A stretch of 64,000 nt of DNA from an uncultured Christensenella sp. Lineage in GTDB: Bacteria > Bacillota > Clostridia > Christensenellales > Borkfalkiaceae. The notes below the pieces were generated by a model that worked only from the letters and a program-made list of their open reading frames with translations, did not search any database and was not told the origin of the DNA. Shown here one piece after another: positions 1 to 7,485 of this stretch. The first letter of the stretch is position 1. Every line of letters starts with the position of its first letter. The DNA lies in NCBI GenBank assembly GCA_910578195.1, contig CAJTOY010000004.1, positions 62,001 to 126,000 of the forward strand, read 5' to 3'. A program made the position numbers and the translations under genes.

Positions 1-26
1 AATAAAAGATTTAATTAAATAAATTG

Positions 27-55
27 TTGCAAAAAATTGCCGTGCGGTTTATAAT
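27..55 (+). promoter_or_regulatory. Sigma-A promoter of tsaE, leaderless spacing
   Basis: TTGCAA at 27-32, a 17-nt spacer, and TATAAT at 50-55. Only six bases separate the -10 box from the ATG at 62, so transcription should begin at or next to the start codon. No Shine-Dalgarno sequence is visible. Confidence 0.7.
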
Positions 56-61
56 ATCCGT

Positions 62-466
62 ATGGCAATTTATATTTCCAAAAGCCCCGAGGACACTTTG
101 AAATTCGGGGAAGAATACGCAAAAACCCTCTCGGGCGGGGACGTTGTGTTGCTCGGCGGCGAAATGGGCGCGGGCAAAACAGTCTTTGCAAAGGGCGTTG
201 CCAGAGGTCTTGGGATAGACGACGAGGTTTTAAGTCCCACATATTCCTACATGAACGACTACTCGGGCAAGTTATACCACTTCGACTGCTACCGCCTCGA
301 CTGCGGCGAGCAAGCCGAAGCGCTTGGGCTTTGCGACTATTTCTACGCGGACGGCGTTTGCCTTGTTGAGTGGGCGGAAAATATAAAATCGGTGCTTCCC
401 GAAAGGGTTAAAAAAATAGAAATTCAAAAGACGCGGGAGGGCGAAAGGCGGATAATTTATGAGTAA
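62..466 (+). CDS. tsaE: tRNA threonylcarbamoyladenosine biosynthesis ATPase TsaE
   Basis: TsaE is the small ATPase of the TsaBDE machinery that makes t6A37 in ANN-decoding tRNAs. At 134 aa the protein is slightly short of the usual 140-150. The Walker A motif GEMGAGKT lies near residues 33-40, and a DCYRLD block of the family follows near residue 78. It is first in a tsaE-tsaB-rimI run, overlapping tsaB by 8 bp, so translation is probably coupled. The start at 62 has no Shine-Dalgarno but fits a leaderless promoter. Confidence 0.95.
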   Translation: MAIYISKSPEDTLKFGEEYAKTLSGGDVVLLGGEMGAGKTVFAKGVARGLGIDDEVLSPTYSYMNDYSGKLYHFDCYRLDCGEQAEALGLCDYFYADGVCLVEWAENIKSVLPERVKKIEIQKTREGERRIIYE

Positions 467-1052
467 TTTTCTTGCAATCGACACCTCGTCGCGCTATTTA
501 ACCGTCGCGGCGGTCAAGGACGGAAAAACCGCTTTGCGCCATTTGCCCGACTGCGCCATGCGGCACTCGGTCATGCTCATGTCCGAAATAGACAAGGCAA
601 TGAACGAGGTCGGGCTTGCCCCAGCCGACTGCGATTTCTTCGCGGCGGTCACGGGGCCCGGTTCGTTCACGGGCATACGCATAGGCGTGTCTGCGGCGAA
701 GGGTTTTGCGCTGGGCGCGGACAAGCCGCTTGTTTCAATCACCTCGTTCGAGCTGATTGCATATAATGTGACAGACAATATTTTCTATACGGTAATCGAC
801 GCCGCGCACGGTCATTACTACGTGTGCGGCTACGGCGACGGGGAAATAATATTACAGCCTTGCTACATGAGCGGGGAAGAAATAGGTAAGCTCGGCGCGC
901 CGCTGTACGGCTTCGAGGATTTGCCCCTCGAAAACTATACGCGCGTTGACGTTACAAAAAGTCTTTGCCCCGCGGCGTTCGCCGCAAAGCCCTCCCGCGA
1001 GATGTACGCACTGTACGTCCGCAAGTCGCAAGCCGAGGAGGCGAGAAAATGA
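459..1052 (+). CDS. tsaB: t6A biosynthesis scaffold protein TsaB
   Basis: TsaB is the inactive ASKHA-fold paralogue of TsaD and the dimer partner that assembles the t6A complex. The N-terminus FLAIDTSSRYLTVA and the TGPGSFTGIRIG block near residues 66-77 are diagnostic. At 197 aa it is near the short end of the family. It overlaps tsaE at its 5' end and rimI at its 3' end (ATGA), as is common in Firmicutes. TsaD itself is not in the window. Confidence 0.95.
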   Translation: MSNFLAIDTSSRYLTVAAVKDGKTALRHLPDCAMRHSVMLMSEIDKAMNEVGLAPADCDFFAAVTGPGSFTGIRIGVSAAKGFALGADKPLVSITSFELIAYNVTDNIFYTVIDAAHGHYYVCGYGDGEIILQPCYMSGEEIGKLGAPLYGFEDLPLENYTRVDVTKSLCPAAFAAKPSREMYALYVRKSQAEEARK

Positions 1053-1486
1053 TTATCCGCGAATGGAAATACGAGGACATTTTAAGAATTTCCCAGATTG
1101 AAAAGGAGTGCTTCCCGCAAGAACCTTGGAGTTACAGGACGCTTGCGTCGGGCTTCGAGACCGAAGCGTTCTTCGGCGTGCTCGCCGAGGACTGCGGGGA
1201 GATTGCGGGCTACGGCGGAATAACCGTCGCCGCGGACACCGCCGACATCGACAATATCGCCGTGACCGAGCCCTACCGCAACAGCGGCGTGGGAACTAAG
1301 GTTTTGAATTCCCTTTGCGATTTGGCTAAGTCGAAGGGGGTAAAAAAGGTCTTTCTCGAAGTGCGCGTATCCAACGTGCCCGCCATGAGCATGTACCTCA
1401 AAAACGGGTTCAGGGGCGCATATGCCCGCACTCGTTACTACACCGACGGCGAGGACTGTCTGGTCATGGTCAAAGAATTACAGTGA
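1049..1486 (+). CDS. rimI: Ribosomal protein S18-alanine N-acetyltransferase RimI (GNAT)
   Basis: This 145-aa GNAT acetyltransferase is predicted to acetylate the N-terminus of ribosomal protein S18. I chose ATG 1049, which overlaps the tsaB stop as ATGA and has GAGGAG-like sequence upstream; an ATG at 965 would lie deep inside tsaB. The acetyl-CoA loop appears as PYRNSGVGTKVL, followed by LEVRVSNVPAMSMYLKNGF typical of RimI. Position after tsaB supports the name, though substrate cannot be proven from sequence. Confidence 0.9.
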   Translation: MIIREWKYEDILRISQIEKECFPQEPWSYRTLASGFETEAFFGVLAEDCGEIAGYGGITVAADTADIDNIAVTEPYRNSGVGTKVLNSLCDLAKSKGVKKVFLEVRVSNVPAMSMYLKNGFRGAYARTRYYTDGEDCLVMVKELQ

Positions 1487-1495
1487 GGTTGAGCT

Positions 1496-2215
1496 ATTCT
1501 TTTAAACGGTAAATACGTTCCCATTATAACCGAGGGGAGCGGGAAGGACGTTCTGCTTCTTCACGGCTATCTCTCGTGTAAGGAAAGCTTTTACTACCAG
1601 ATAAAATTTCTTTCAAAGTATTACAAGGTCACCGCGCCCGACATGCCGGGCTTCGGCGCAAGTCCGCCGTTGGACAGCGCATATGCCGTGGGCAATTACG
1701 CCGAGTGGCTGAAAGAGTTTATAAAAAAGGCTGAGATGGAAACGCCGCACGTTATCGCGCACTCGTTCGGCGCGAGGGTGGCTTTTAAATATTTAAACGA
1801 AAACGCGGCCGGCGTCGACAAGCTCGTCATAACGGGCGGAGCGGGAATAGTAAAACCCCGTTCGCCCCAATATATGCGGCGGGTAAAGGCGTACAGACGG
1901 ATAAAAAAGCTTTTTCCGCGGTATGCGGAAAGGCATTTCGGAAGCGCGGAATACAGAACGCTTTCGCCCATTATGCGCGAAAGCTATAAAAAAATCGTCA
2001 ACGAAGATTTGAGCGGCTGCGCGGCGAACATACGCCGACCCGCCCTTCTCGTTTACGGCGAAGGGGACACCGTAACTCCGCCGACCGAAGAGGGCGAAAC
2101 CTTTCACCGATTGATTGTCGGAAGCCGTCTTGAAATTATCGAGGGCGGGCATTTCTGTTTTTCCGAGCACCCGGACATTTTCAACAATCTCGTTTTTGGT
2201 TTTTTGAACGGCTGA
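1496..2215 (+). CDS. Alpha/beta-fold hydrolase with apparent ATT start
   Basis: Serine hydrolase of the alpha/beta fold, about 239 aa, substrate unknown. The first conventional start is ATG 1643, but the open frame runs back to just after a stop at 1490. That upstream part encodes essential family features: KDVLLLHGYLSCKESF with the oxyanion HG motif, then TAPDMPGFG. No ATG, GTG or TTG occurs in frame before 1643. An ATT codon at 1496 lies seven bases after a GAGGT (1485-1489) and is the best start. The nucleophile elbow is AHSFGAR, the acid is in YGEGDTV and the histidine in EGGHFCF. It follows rimI closely and precedes a Mur ligase. Confidence 0.85.
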   Translation: MLLNGKYVPIITEGSGKDVLLLHGYLSCKESFYYQIKFLSKYYKVTAPDMPGFGASPPLDSAYAVGNYAEWLKEFIKKAEMETPHVIAHSFGARVAFKYLNENAAGVDKLVITGGAGIVKPRSPQYMRRVKAYRRIKKLFPRYAERHFGSAEYRTLSPIMRESYKKIVNEDLSGCAANIRRPALLVYGEGDTVTPPTEEGETFHRLIVGSRLEIIEGGHFCFSEHPDIFNNLVFGFLNG

Positions 2216-2222
2216 GGTATAT

Positions 2223-3821
2223 ATGGGTATTTTTATTTCTGTTCCCAAAACAATAGAATGCGTCGTAACCGCGGTAATCCTCGCGGCTATGCTTTGTCTT
2301 GCCGCGTTCCGTCAGGCGGGCGTGTTGCAGTCGTCGGGGTACTCCAACGGCAAGTACTTCAAATGGCTGAAAAGAAAGGGCAACCTTGCCATCGGCAGAT
2401 TTGTGCTTCTTGCCATGATGTGCGCGCTCGGCTCGGCGGTCATTTCCCTTTGCTTTTCGTTCGCGGGCGAGTGGGCGGCGGTAATCGGGCTTACGGCGTA
2501 CGTGCTTTTTTTCGCGGTCTATATCTGGGCTGACAGAAAGGTCGCGCTCCGTTCGGAAGCGGCGTTCACACCCCGCTTTTACCGTCTGTACGCGGTGCTG
2601 TTTTTCGTGTGCGCCGTCGTATCCTATATATTCGTAACGCTGTTGAACTTCGCGGACAGCGTCTGGGGCAACGAAATTTTTTCGTGCGTCAAGTACTGCG
2701 CGCTCGCGCTTTTGCCTCTTCTGCTTATTCCCATGCTCGCGCTTGCAAACGGCATTGCGAAAATTTACGAACTGCCGCACAATAATAAGTTTATAAAAAA
2801 GGCGACGGCAAAGCTCGAAGCTTCAAAAATCAAAGTAATAGGCATCACGGGCAGCTACGGTAAGACGAGCACGAAGTTCATTTTGAACAGCTTGCTTTCT
2901 ACAAAGTACCGCGTGCTTACCACCCCGCGCTCGCACAATACCCCGATAGGGATTGCGCTCGCGGTCAACTCCGCAGACCTTGCCGACTACGACATATTCA
3001 TTGCCGAAATGGGCGCAAGGCACGTCGGCGACATTGCCGAGCTGTGTCAAATCTGCCCGCCCGATATCTCGCTTATAACGGGAATTTGCGGACAGCATTT
3101 GGAAACCTTCGGCACGTTTCAAAACGTAGTGAAGGCTAAGGGCGAAATTCTCGACTACACGGCGGAAAGGGCGGTTATTGCCGACGACTGCTTCGACCTT
3201 TTCGCGGACTACGCTTGCGAAAAATCGCGGTGCGACTGCGTGTCGGATATAGAGTGCTCGTGTAAGGGCACGGAATTCTCTTTGACGCTGGGCGGCGAAA
3301 GCCGACGGGTAAAAACGAAACTTTTGGGCAGGCACTCCGCATATAATATAGCATTGGCGGCGGAGGGGGCGTTCGCCGCGGGTATGACCGTCGACGAAAT
3401 CGCCGAAGGGGTCGCGGGCATTGACTTCATAGAACACCGCTTACAGCTGATAGAGGCAAACGGCGTAAATATTCTCGACGACGGTTACAATTCAAACGTA
3501 AAGGGCGCGCGCGCCGCGTTGGAGGTGCTTAAAAGCTTCGGCGGCAGAAAGATTGTCGTGACCCCCGGGCTTGTCGAGCTGGGCGTGCTGGAAGAGAAAG
3601 AGAACTACTCGCTGGGCAAGGAGCTCGTCGGCTTCGACTTCGTTATTCTGGTCGGCGACACTCTGATACAGCCCGTGCGCCGCGGGTACTTCGACAACGG
3701 CGGCGAGGAGGGCAAGATAAGGCTTCTGCCTAATTTGCCCGAAGCGCAGGAAGTTTTGAAGGGCTTTATCTGCCAAGGCGACACGGTGTTGTTTTTGAAC
3801 GACTTGCCCGATATATATTAA
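2223..3821 (+). CDS. Membrane-anchored MurF-like Mur ligase
   Basis: The C-terminal two thirds is a Mur ligase: ATP loop GITGSYGKTSTK near residue 207, then PRSHNTPIGIA, AEMGARHVGDIAEL, and a C-terminal domain with TPGLVELG. These match UDP-MurNAc-tripeptide:D-Ala-D-Ala ligase (MurF), which adds D-Ala-D-Ala to the cytoplasmic precursor. Classical MurF is soluble and about 450 aa. This one is 532 aa because about 180 N-terminal residues form several hydrophobic segments (around 10-30, 58-80, 85-102, 120-142, 155-175). The ddl gene that supplies D-Ala-D-Ala is next. It could be a second MurF paralogue. Confidence 0.85.
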   Translation: MGIFISVPKTIECVVTAVILAAMLCLAAFRQAGVLQSSGYSNGKYFKWLKRKGNLAIGRFVLLAMMCALGSAVISLCFSFAGEWAAVIGLTAYVLFFAVYIWADRKVALRSEAAFTPRFYRLYAVLFFVCAVVSYIFVTLLNFADSVWGNEIFSCVKYCALALLPLLLIPMLALANGIAKIYELPHNNKFIKKATAKLEASKIKVIGITGSYGKTSTKFILNSLLSTKYRVLTTPRSHNTPIGIALAVNSADLADYDIFIAEMGARHVGDIAELCQICPPDISLITGICGQHLETFGTFQNVVKAKGEILDYTAERAVIADDCFDLFADYACEKSRCDCVSDIECSCKGTEFSLTLGGESRRVKTKLLGRHSAYNIALAAEGAFAAGMTVDEIAEGVAGIDFIEHRLQLIEANGVNILDDGYNSNVKGARAALEVLKSFGGRKIVVTPGLVELGVLEEKENYSLGKELVGFDFVILVGDTLIQPVRRGYFDNGGEEGKIRLLPNLPEAQEVLKGFICQGDTVLFLNDLPDIY

Positions 3822-3851
3822 TTTCACAAAATCTCGCGCTTTCGAGCCGTT

Positions 3852-3890
3852 AAATCACCAAAGATAAAAAAATTTTATCGGAGGTGATTT
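3852..3890 (+). promoter_or_regulatory. Hairpin sequestering the ddl ribosome binding site
   Basis: Positions 3852-3859 (AAATCACC) are the exact reverse complement of 3883-3890 (GGTGATTT). Inside, 3863-3869 (GATAAAA) pairs with 3873-3879 (TTTTATC). The right arm and the adjoining bases form GGAGGTGATTT, a near-perfect Shine-Dalgarno ending seven bases before the ddl ATG. Folding would bury the ribosome binding site. Confidence 0.6.
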
Positions 3891-3894
3891 TTTT

Positions 3895-4992
3895 ATGCAG
3901 AGAAATATAGCCGTGGTTTTCGGCGGGATATCAAATGAAAACGAAATTTCGGTAATCACGGGCACAATGGCGGCTAACGTTTTAAAAAGCGGCGGCGAAA
4001 CCGTCGTGCCGCTGTACATATCGCAAAAGGGCGAAATTTACACGGGCGCGGGGCTCGCGGATATAAACAATTTCAAGAACGGCAACTTTACCGTCTTTCC
4101 CCGCGCGATTGTCGCAAAGGGCGGCATATATGTCCTGAACAAACACGGCAGACCCAAAAAATTCGTCAAAATCGACGTCGCGGTGAACTGCTGTCACGGC
4201 GGCTGGGGCGAGGGCGGCGGAGTGTGCGGTCTGTTCGCTTTGAACTGTATCCCGCTCGCCAGTGCGGGCATGTTCGAGTCCGCCGCGTTTATGGATAAAT
4301 ATTATACCAAGCTCGTGCTCGGCGCGCTGGATATCAAGGTCGCGCCGTACGTCTACATACGCAACGCAAGCGATTTCAAGGAGGCGGAACGGCTCGGCTA
4401 TCCGCTCATAGTCAAGCCCGCGAAGCTCGGTTCGAGCATAGGCATCGAGCTCGCCGAAAACGGCGGCGAGCTCGAAGAGGCGGTGCAGGCGGCGTTCTTC
4501 TACGACGACGGCGTGATAGCCGAAAAATTCCTCCAAGACAGACGCGAGATAAACTGCGCCGCGTACTATTCGGGCGGAAAAGTAATAACGTCGGAGTGTG
4601 AGGAAGCGTTCACTAAGGGCGATATTTTGAGCTACGACGACAAGTACGCGGGCGGAGGAAGCTCGGTTTTGCCCGCGGATATCCCCGCGGAAACGGCGGC
4701 GGAAATCAAGGGCATTACCGAGAGGGTATATACAAAACTCAATATGCGCGGCATAGTGCGCTTCGATTTTATAATCAGTCGCGGCGAGGTCTACCTAAGC
4801 GAAATAAACACCGTGCCGGGCTCCCTTTCGTATTATCTGCTGTCGAGCGGGTTCAAGGATTTTTATCCCGTGATGCAAGCGGTAATCGTGCAGGCGCTCG
4901 ACGACTACGCGCTCGCCTCCGAGAAAAAAATTCTCGATACGGGCATACTCAACAATCTGCCGAACGGTTCTTCAAAACTCGGCAAGAAATAA
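3895..4992 (+). CDS. ddl: D-alanine--D-alanine ligase
   Basis: An ATP-grasp enzyme that joins two D-alanines for peptidoglycan. At 365 aa it has normal family length. It shows NIAVVFGGISNENEISV at the N-terminus, the NCCHGGWGEGGGVCG block, the ATP-grasp lysine region LIVKPAKLGSSIGI, and the metal-binding end RFDFIISRGEVYLSEINTVPGS. It follows the MurF-like ligase, whose substrate it makes. The strong Shine-Dalgarno sits in a hairpin, suggesting translational control. Specificity for D-Ala rather than D-Lac or D-Ser is assumed, not read. Confidence 0.93.
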   Translation: MQRNIAVVFGGISNENEISVITGTMAANVLKSGGETVVPLYISQKGEIYTGAGLADINNFKNGNFTVFPRAIVAKGGIYVLNKHGRPKKFVKIDVAVNCCHGGWGEGGGVCGLFALNCIPLASAGMFESAAFMDKYYTKLVLGALDIKVAPYVYIRNASDFKEAERLGYPLIVKPAKLGSSIGIELAENGGELEEAVQAAFFYDDGVIAEKFLQDRREINCAAYYSGGKVITSECEEAFTKGDILSYDDKYAGGGSSVLPADIPAETAAEIKGITERVYTKLNMRGIVRFDFIISRGEVYLSEINTVPGSLSYYLLSSGFKDFYPVMQAVIVQALDDYALASEKKILDTGILNNLPNGSSKLGKK

Positions 4993-4996
4993 AGAA

Positions 4997-5028
4997 GGCG
5001 GCTCCGTCTAAACGGAGCCGCCTTTTTT
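4997..5028 (+). terminator. Terminator after ddl
   Basis: An 11-bp GC-rich stem (4997-5007 with 5012-5022), a CTAA loop and six Ts. The stop codon of the convergent ECF gene lies in the loop, and the A-rich left flank could let it act in both directions. Confidence 0.85.
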
Positions 5029-5520
5029 AAAGCGCGCGGCGCAGTATATCGAAAGCGCTATGCTTATACCGACAACCTCCTGAATTACGTTCGCAACCGC
5101 CTTGTAGCCCGCCGCGGCGAGCGCGTAGCCGTTGATATAGTACCTCAGTATAAAGTACCCGCCAATAACTATTAGCGCGCCGAAAATCGACGACACCGCC
5201 GCCCAAAGCGCTTTGCGCTTTTTCGGGAAAACGAAGTGCAGCAAAACCGAGACGACGACCGCTTGCAAGCCGTGGATTATGAGCGAGGGGAACATCATTG
5301 CCGCATTGCCCAAAATTACGTCGTAGAGAAACGTGCCGACCCCGCCCGCAATAAATGCGGAAAACGGGTTTAGCAGAAACGCCGCCAGAAAAATCATGCA
5401 GTCGCACCAGTACAGGTTTCCGAACGGCGGTATGGGCGCGGGCGGGATAAAGCTCGTCGCGATAACGAGCGCGCAGCTCACGGCGGTATATGTAATTTGT
5501 TTGGTCGAAAAATGCTTCAT
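5008..5520 (-). CDS. ECF transporter S component
   Basis: A 170-aa integral membrane protein with about six hydrophobic segments, of the energy-coupling-factor S-component type that binds a vitamin and docks on EcfT/EcfA. The start MKHFSTKQITYTAVSCAL and the ALNPFSAFIAGGVGTFLYD-like loop are typical. The ligand cannot be read from the sequence. It is divergent from a MocR-type PLP-binding regulator only 71 bp away, which makes a vitamin B6 compound a plausible ligand (inference). EcfA/T are not in the window. Confidence 0.8.
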   Translation of the reverse strand: MKHFSTKQITYTAVSCALVIATSFIPPAPIPPFGNLYWCDCMIFLAAFLLNPFSAFIAGGVGTFLYDVILGNAAMMFPSLIIHGLQAVVVSVLLHFVFPKKRKALWAAVSSIFGALIVIGGYFILRYYINGYALAAAGYKAVANVIQEVVGISIALSIYCAARFKKGGSV

Positions 5521-5591
5521 AACGTTGACTATTCTATTACTTTTCTGATATTATTAAAATACTCAAAACAATATATTTTTTTAATACCAGA

Positions 5592-6908
5592 ATGCTTTAC
5601 GATTTAAAAGGAAAAAACAAATACTACACGCTGTATTCTTATATTCGCGACGACATATTGTCGGGTAAAATCAAAAGCGGGACGAAACTTCCGTCCAAGC
5701 GCGCGCTCGCGCAGGATTTATCGGTCAGCGTCATAACCGTGCAGACCGCCTACGAACAGCTTTTAGCCGAGGGCTATATTTACTCGGAGGAAAGAAGCGG
5801 ATATTTCGTCGCGGAGGTGAACGTCGACTTCCACGGCAAGCGCGAATTGCCTTGCGAGGAGGAGACGGAGCGCGGCTGCAAGCTCGACCTTGTGAACGGC
5901 ACGGCGGTGGAACTTTTCCCTTTTTCGGTCTGGGCGAAGCTCATGCGGAAGGTGCTGTCCGACTGCGGCGAGCATCTTTTAGAACGCGTGCCGTGCAGCG
6001 GCGACGGCGAGTTGAAGCGGGCTGTTGCGGCGTATCTCTACCGCGCGCGGGGGATAGACGTCGACCCGCGCCATATCGTTATCGGCGCGGGCGCGGAATA
6101 CCTTTACGGCATAATAGTAAAACTTTTGGGCAGAGACAAACTCTATGCGGTGGAAAACCCCGGTTACGGAAAAATAGCCGCGACGTACAGACTGAACGGC
6201 GCGGAGTATGTGTGCGTGAATGCGGACGTCAGCTCCGCCGACGTCGAAAAAAGCAAGGCGGACGTTCTGCACGTCTCGCCGTCTCACCAATACCCGACGG
6301 GCGCGGTAATTCCCGCCGCCGAGCGGGCGCGGCTTATAAGCTGGGCGGTCGGCGGAAGGTACGTCATCGAGGACGACTACGACAGCGAATTCAGGCTTTC
6401 GGGCAAGCCCCTGCAATGCATGTACAGCCTTTGCCCCGACAGAGTAATTTATATGAATACCTTTTCAAAAAGCCTCGCCCCGTCTATGCGTATGGGGTAC
6501 ATGGTGCTTCCGCCCGCGCTTTACAAAAGGTACCTCGAAATTTTTTCAAACTTCGCCTGCGCCGTGCCTCTCTTCGAACAAAAGACGCTTGCGGCGATGC
6601 TGGACGGGGGGTATTTCGAAAGACACATAAACAGACTTAAAAACTATTACCGCGGCATACGCGCGGCGGTGACGGCTAAGCTTAAAGCGCTGCCCGTGCC
6701 GTGCAGAATTCACGACACGGGCAGCGGGCTTCACCTGCTAGCCGAGTTTCCCACGGCGCCCTCCGACGAATTTATAAAAGAAGAGGCGGAGAAGAGGGGG
6801 ATACGCCTCAAATGCCTATCCGATTATCTGCTCGCTCCCGCCGAAATAATAAAATGCTGCGCGGTAATAAACTATTCGGGCGCGACCTACGAAAAGCTCG
6901 AAATTTAA
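5592..6908 (+). CDS. MocR-family (GntR/aminotransferase) transcriptional regulator
   Basis: This 438-aa protein joins an N-terminal GntR winged helix (residues about 10-75, with KLPSKRALAQDLSVSVITVQTAYEQL) to a type I aminotransferase domain. The PLP lysine is in MNTFSKSLAPSMRMGY, and the PLP-stacking region includes SPSHQYPTG. MocR proteins sense PLP or amino acids; the PdxR branch controls B6 synthesis. No Shine-Dalgarno is seen before ATG 5592. The short intergenic space shared with the ECF gene probably holds both promoters and the regulator's site. Confidence 0.9.
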   Translation: MLYDLKGKNKYYTLYSYIRDDILSGKIKSGTKLPSKRALAQDLSVSVITVQTAYEQLLAEGYIYSEERSGYFVAEVNVDFHGKRELPCEEETERGCKLDLVNGTAVELFPFSVWAKLMRKVLSDCGEHLLERVPCSGDGELKRAVAAYLYRARGIDVDPRHIVIGAGAEYLYGIIVKLLGRDKLYAVENPGYGKIAATYRLNGAEYVCVNADVSSADVEKSKADVLHVSPSHQYPTGAVIPAAERARLISWAVGGRYVIEDDYDSEFRLSGKPLQCMYSLCPDRVIYMNTFSKSLAPSMRMGYMVLPPALYKRYLEIFSNFACAVPLFEQKTLAAMLDGGYFERHINRLKNYYRGIRAAVTAKLKALPVPCRIHDTGSGLHLLAEFPTAPSDEFIKEEAEKRGIRLKCLSDYLLAPAEIIKCCAVINYSGATYEKLEI

Positions 6909-6932
6909 AAGACCGTTCTTTCGAACGGTCTT
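6909..6932 (+). terminator. Hairpin after the MocR gene
   Basis: A 10-bp stem (6909-6918 with 6923-6932) with a TTTC loop right after the stop codon. The T-tract is weak. It may also serve the small genes arriving on the other strand. Confidence 0.6.
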
Positions 6933-6936
6933 AACC

Positions 6937-7047
6937 TTAAAATCTGTGCATCAGGTTATACAGTGCGTAAGCGCTCATGAAATCGAACTTTCTGTCGTTG
7001 TCCGCGTCGAGCTTATTTTCCTCTCTCTTTTTTTTGAAGAAAAACAT
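6937..7047 (-). CDS. Small protein of 36 residues, second of a tandem pair
   Basis: ATG at 7047 preceded by AAGGAG at good spacing; stop at 6939. The protein begins MFFFKKKREENK and ends YALYNLMHRF: a basic head, a charged middle and an aromatic tail. No family is recognised. It lies 48 bp behind another short ORF with an equally good Shine-Dalgarno, and both follow a consensus promoter, so the pair looks like a genuine small operon. Function unknown; a signalling, toxin-like or regulatory peptide are all possible. Confidence 0.6.
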   Translation of the reverse strand: MFFFKKKREENKLDADNDRKFDFMSAYALYNLMHRF

Positions 7048-7095
7048 AATTATCTCCTTAAAATTTATATTTCACTTTACCCCGGTTATATCTCT

Positions 7096-7197
7096 TTATC
7101 TTCCGCAGTCCAATACGACGTAAGCGAGCGGCGAAACGGCAAGCTCGTTATTTTCTTCGTTTTCTTCGAACTCGTTAAGGTTTTCGTAAATAAACAT
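7096..7197 (-). CDS. Small protein of 33 residues, first of a tandem pair
   Basis: ATG at 7197 with AAGGAG five bases upstream; stop at 7098. It begins MFIYENLNEFEENEENN, strongly acidic, and ends in a short hydrophobic part LAVSPLAYVVLDCGR with one cysteine. The acidic-leader plus short-core layout recalls precursor peptides, but no maturation enzyme is nearby, so this is only a resemblance. It sits 41 bp downstream of a perfect-spacing sigma-A promoter. Confidence 0.6.
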   Translation of the reverse strand: MFIYENLNEFEENEENNELAVSPLAYVVLDCGR

Positions 7198-7237
7198 ATT
7201 AACTCCTTTTTGTTTAAAATCTCTTGATTTCGGTTGA

Positions 7238-7266
7238 AGTATACCATTGAAATTTTTGTTAGTCAA
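7238..7266 (-). promoter_or_regulatory. Sigma-A promoter for the two small genes
   Basis: On the minus strand: TTGACT (7266-7261), a 17-nt spacer and TATACT (7243-7238). It is followed by the Shine-Dalgarno and ATG of the 33-codon ORF. Confidence 0.75.
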
Positions 7267-7422
7267 TCACATTTGCAAAAATTTTTAAAAATTGATTTTT
7301 GTTAATTTCTATCAATATAATATGTTCATAAGTATAATTTATGTTAATTTTCAGAAATCAAATTTAAAAAATGCGAATAATTTTCAAAATTAACAAAACT
7401 TTACATTTTTTAACAAAAAAGC
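7267..7422. other. AT-rich gap with possible plus-strand small RNA promoter
   Basis: No ORF. On the plus strand TTGATT (7292-7297), 18 nt and TATAAT (7316-7321) could start a transcript of about 130 nt ending at the hairpin 7423-7457. The AT-richness may instead be an UP-element-like region for the promoter on the other strand. Confidence 0.35.
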
Positions 7423-7457
7423 ATGCCGCCGCCGACATAAACTGTCGGCGGCGGCAT
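7423..7457 (-). terminator. Terminator of the SpoIIQ-like operon
   Basis: Fifteen-pair stem (7423-7437 with 7443-7457), loop of five, followed on the minus strand by a T-run at 7420-7415. Only TTTT follows on the plus strand. Confidence 0.85.
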
Positions 7458-7485
7458 TTTAAAGATATGAGGGGGAAGTATGAGC

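Noticed and set aside
6946..7227. Plus-strand ORF of 93 codons after the MocR gene
   Set aside because: No Shine-Dalgarno; it is antisense to two short ORFs that have a good promoter and ribosome binding sites.
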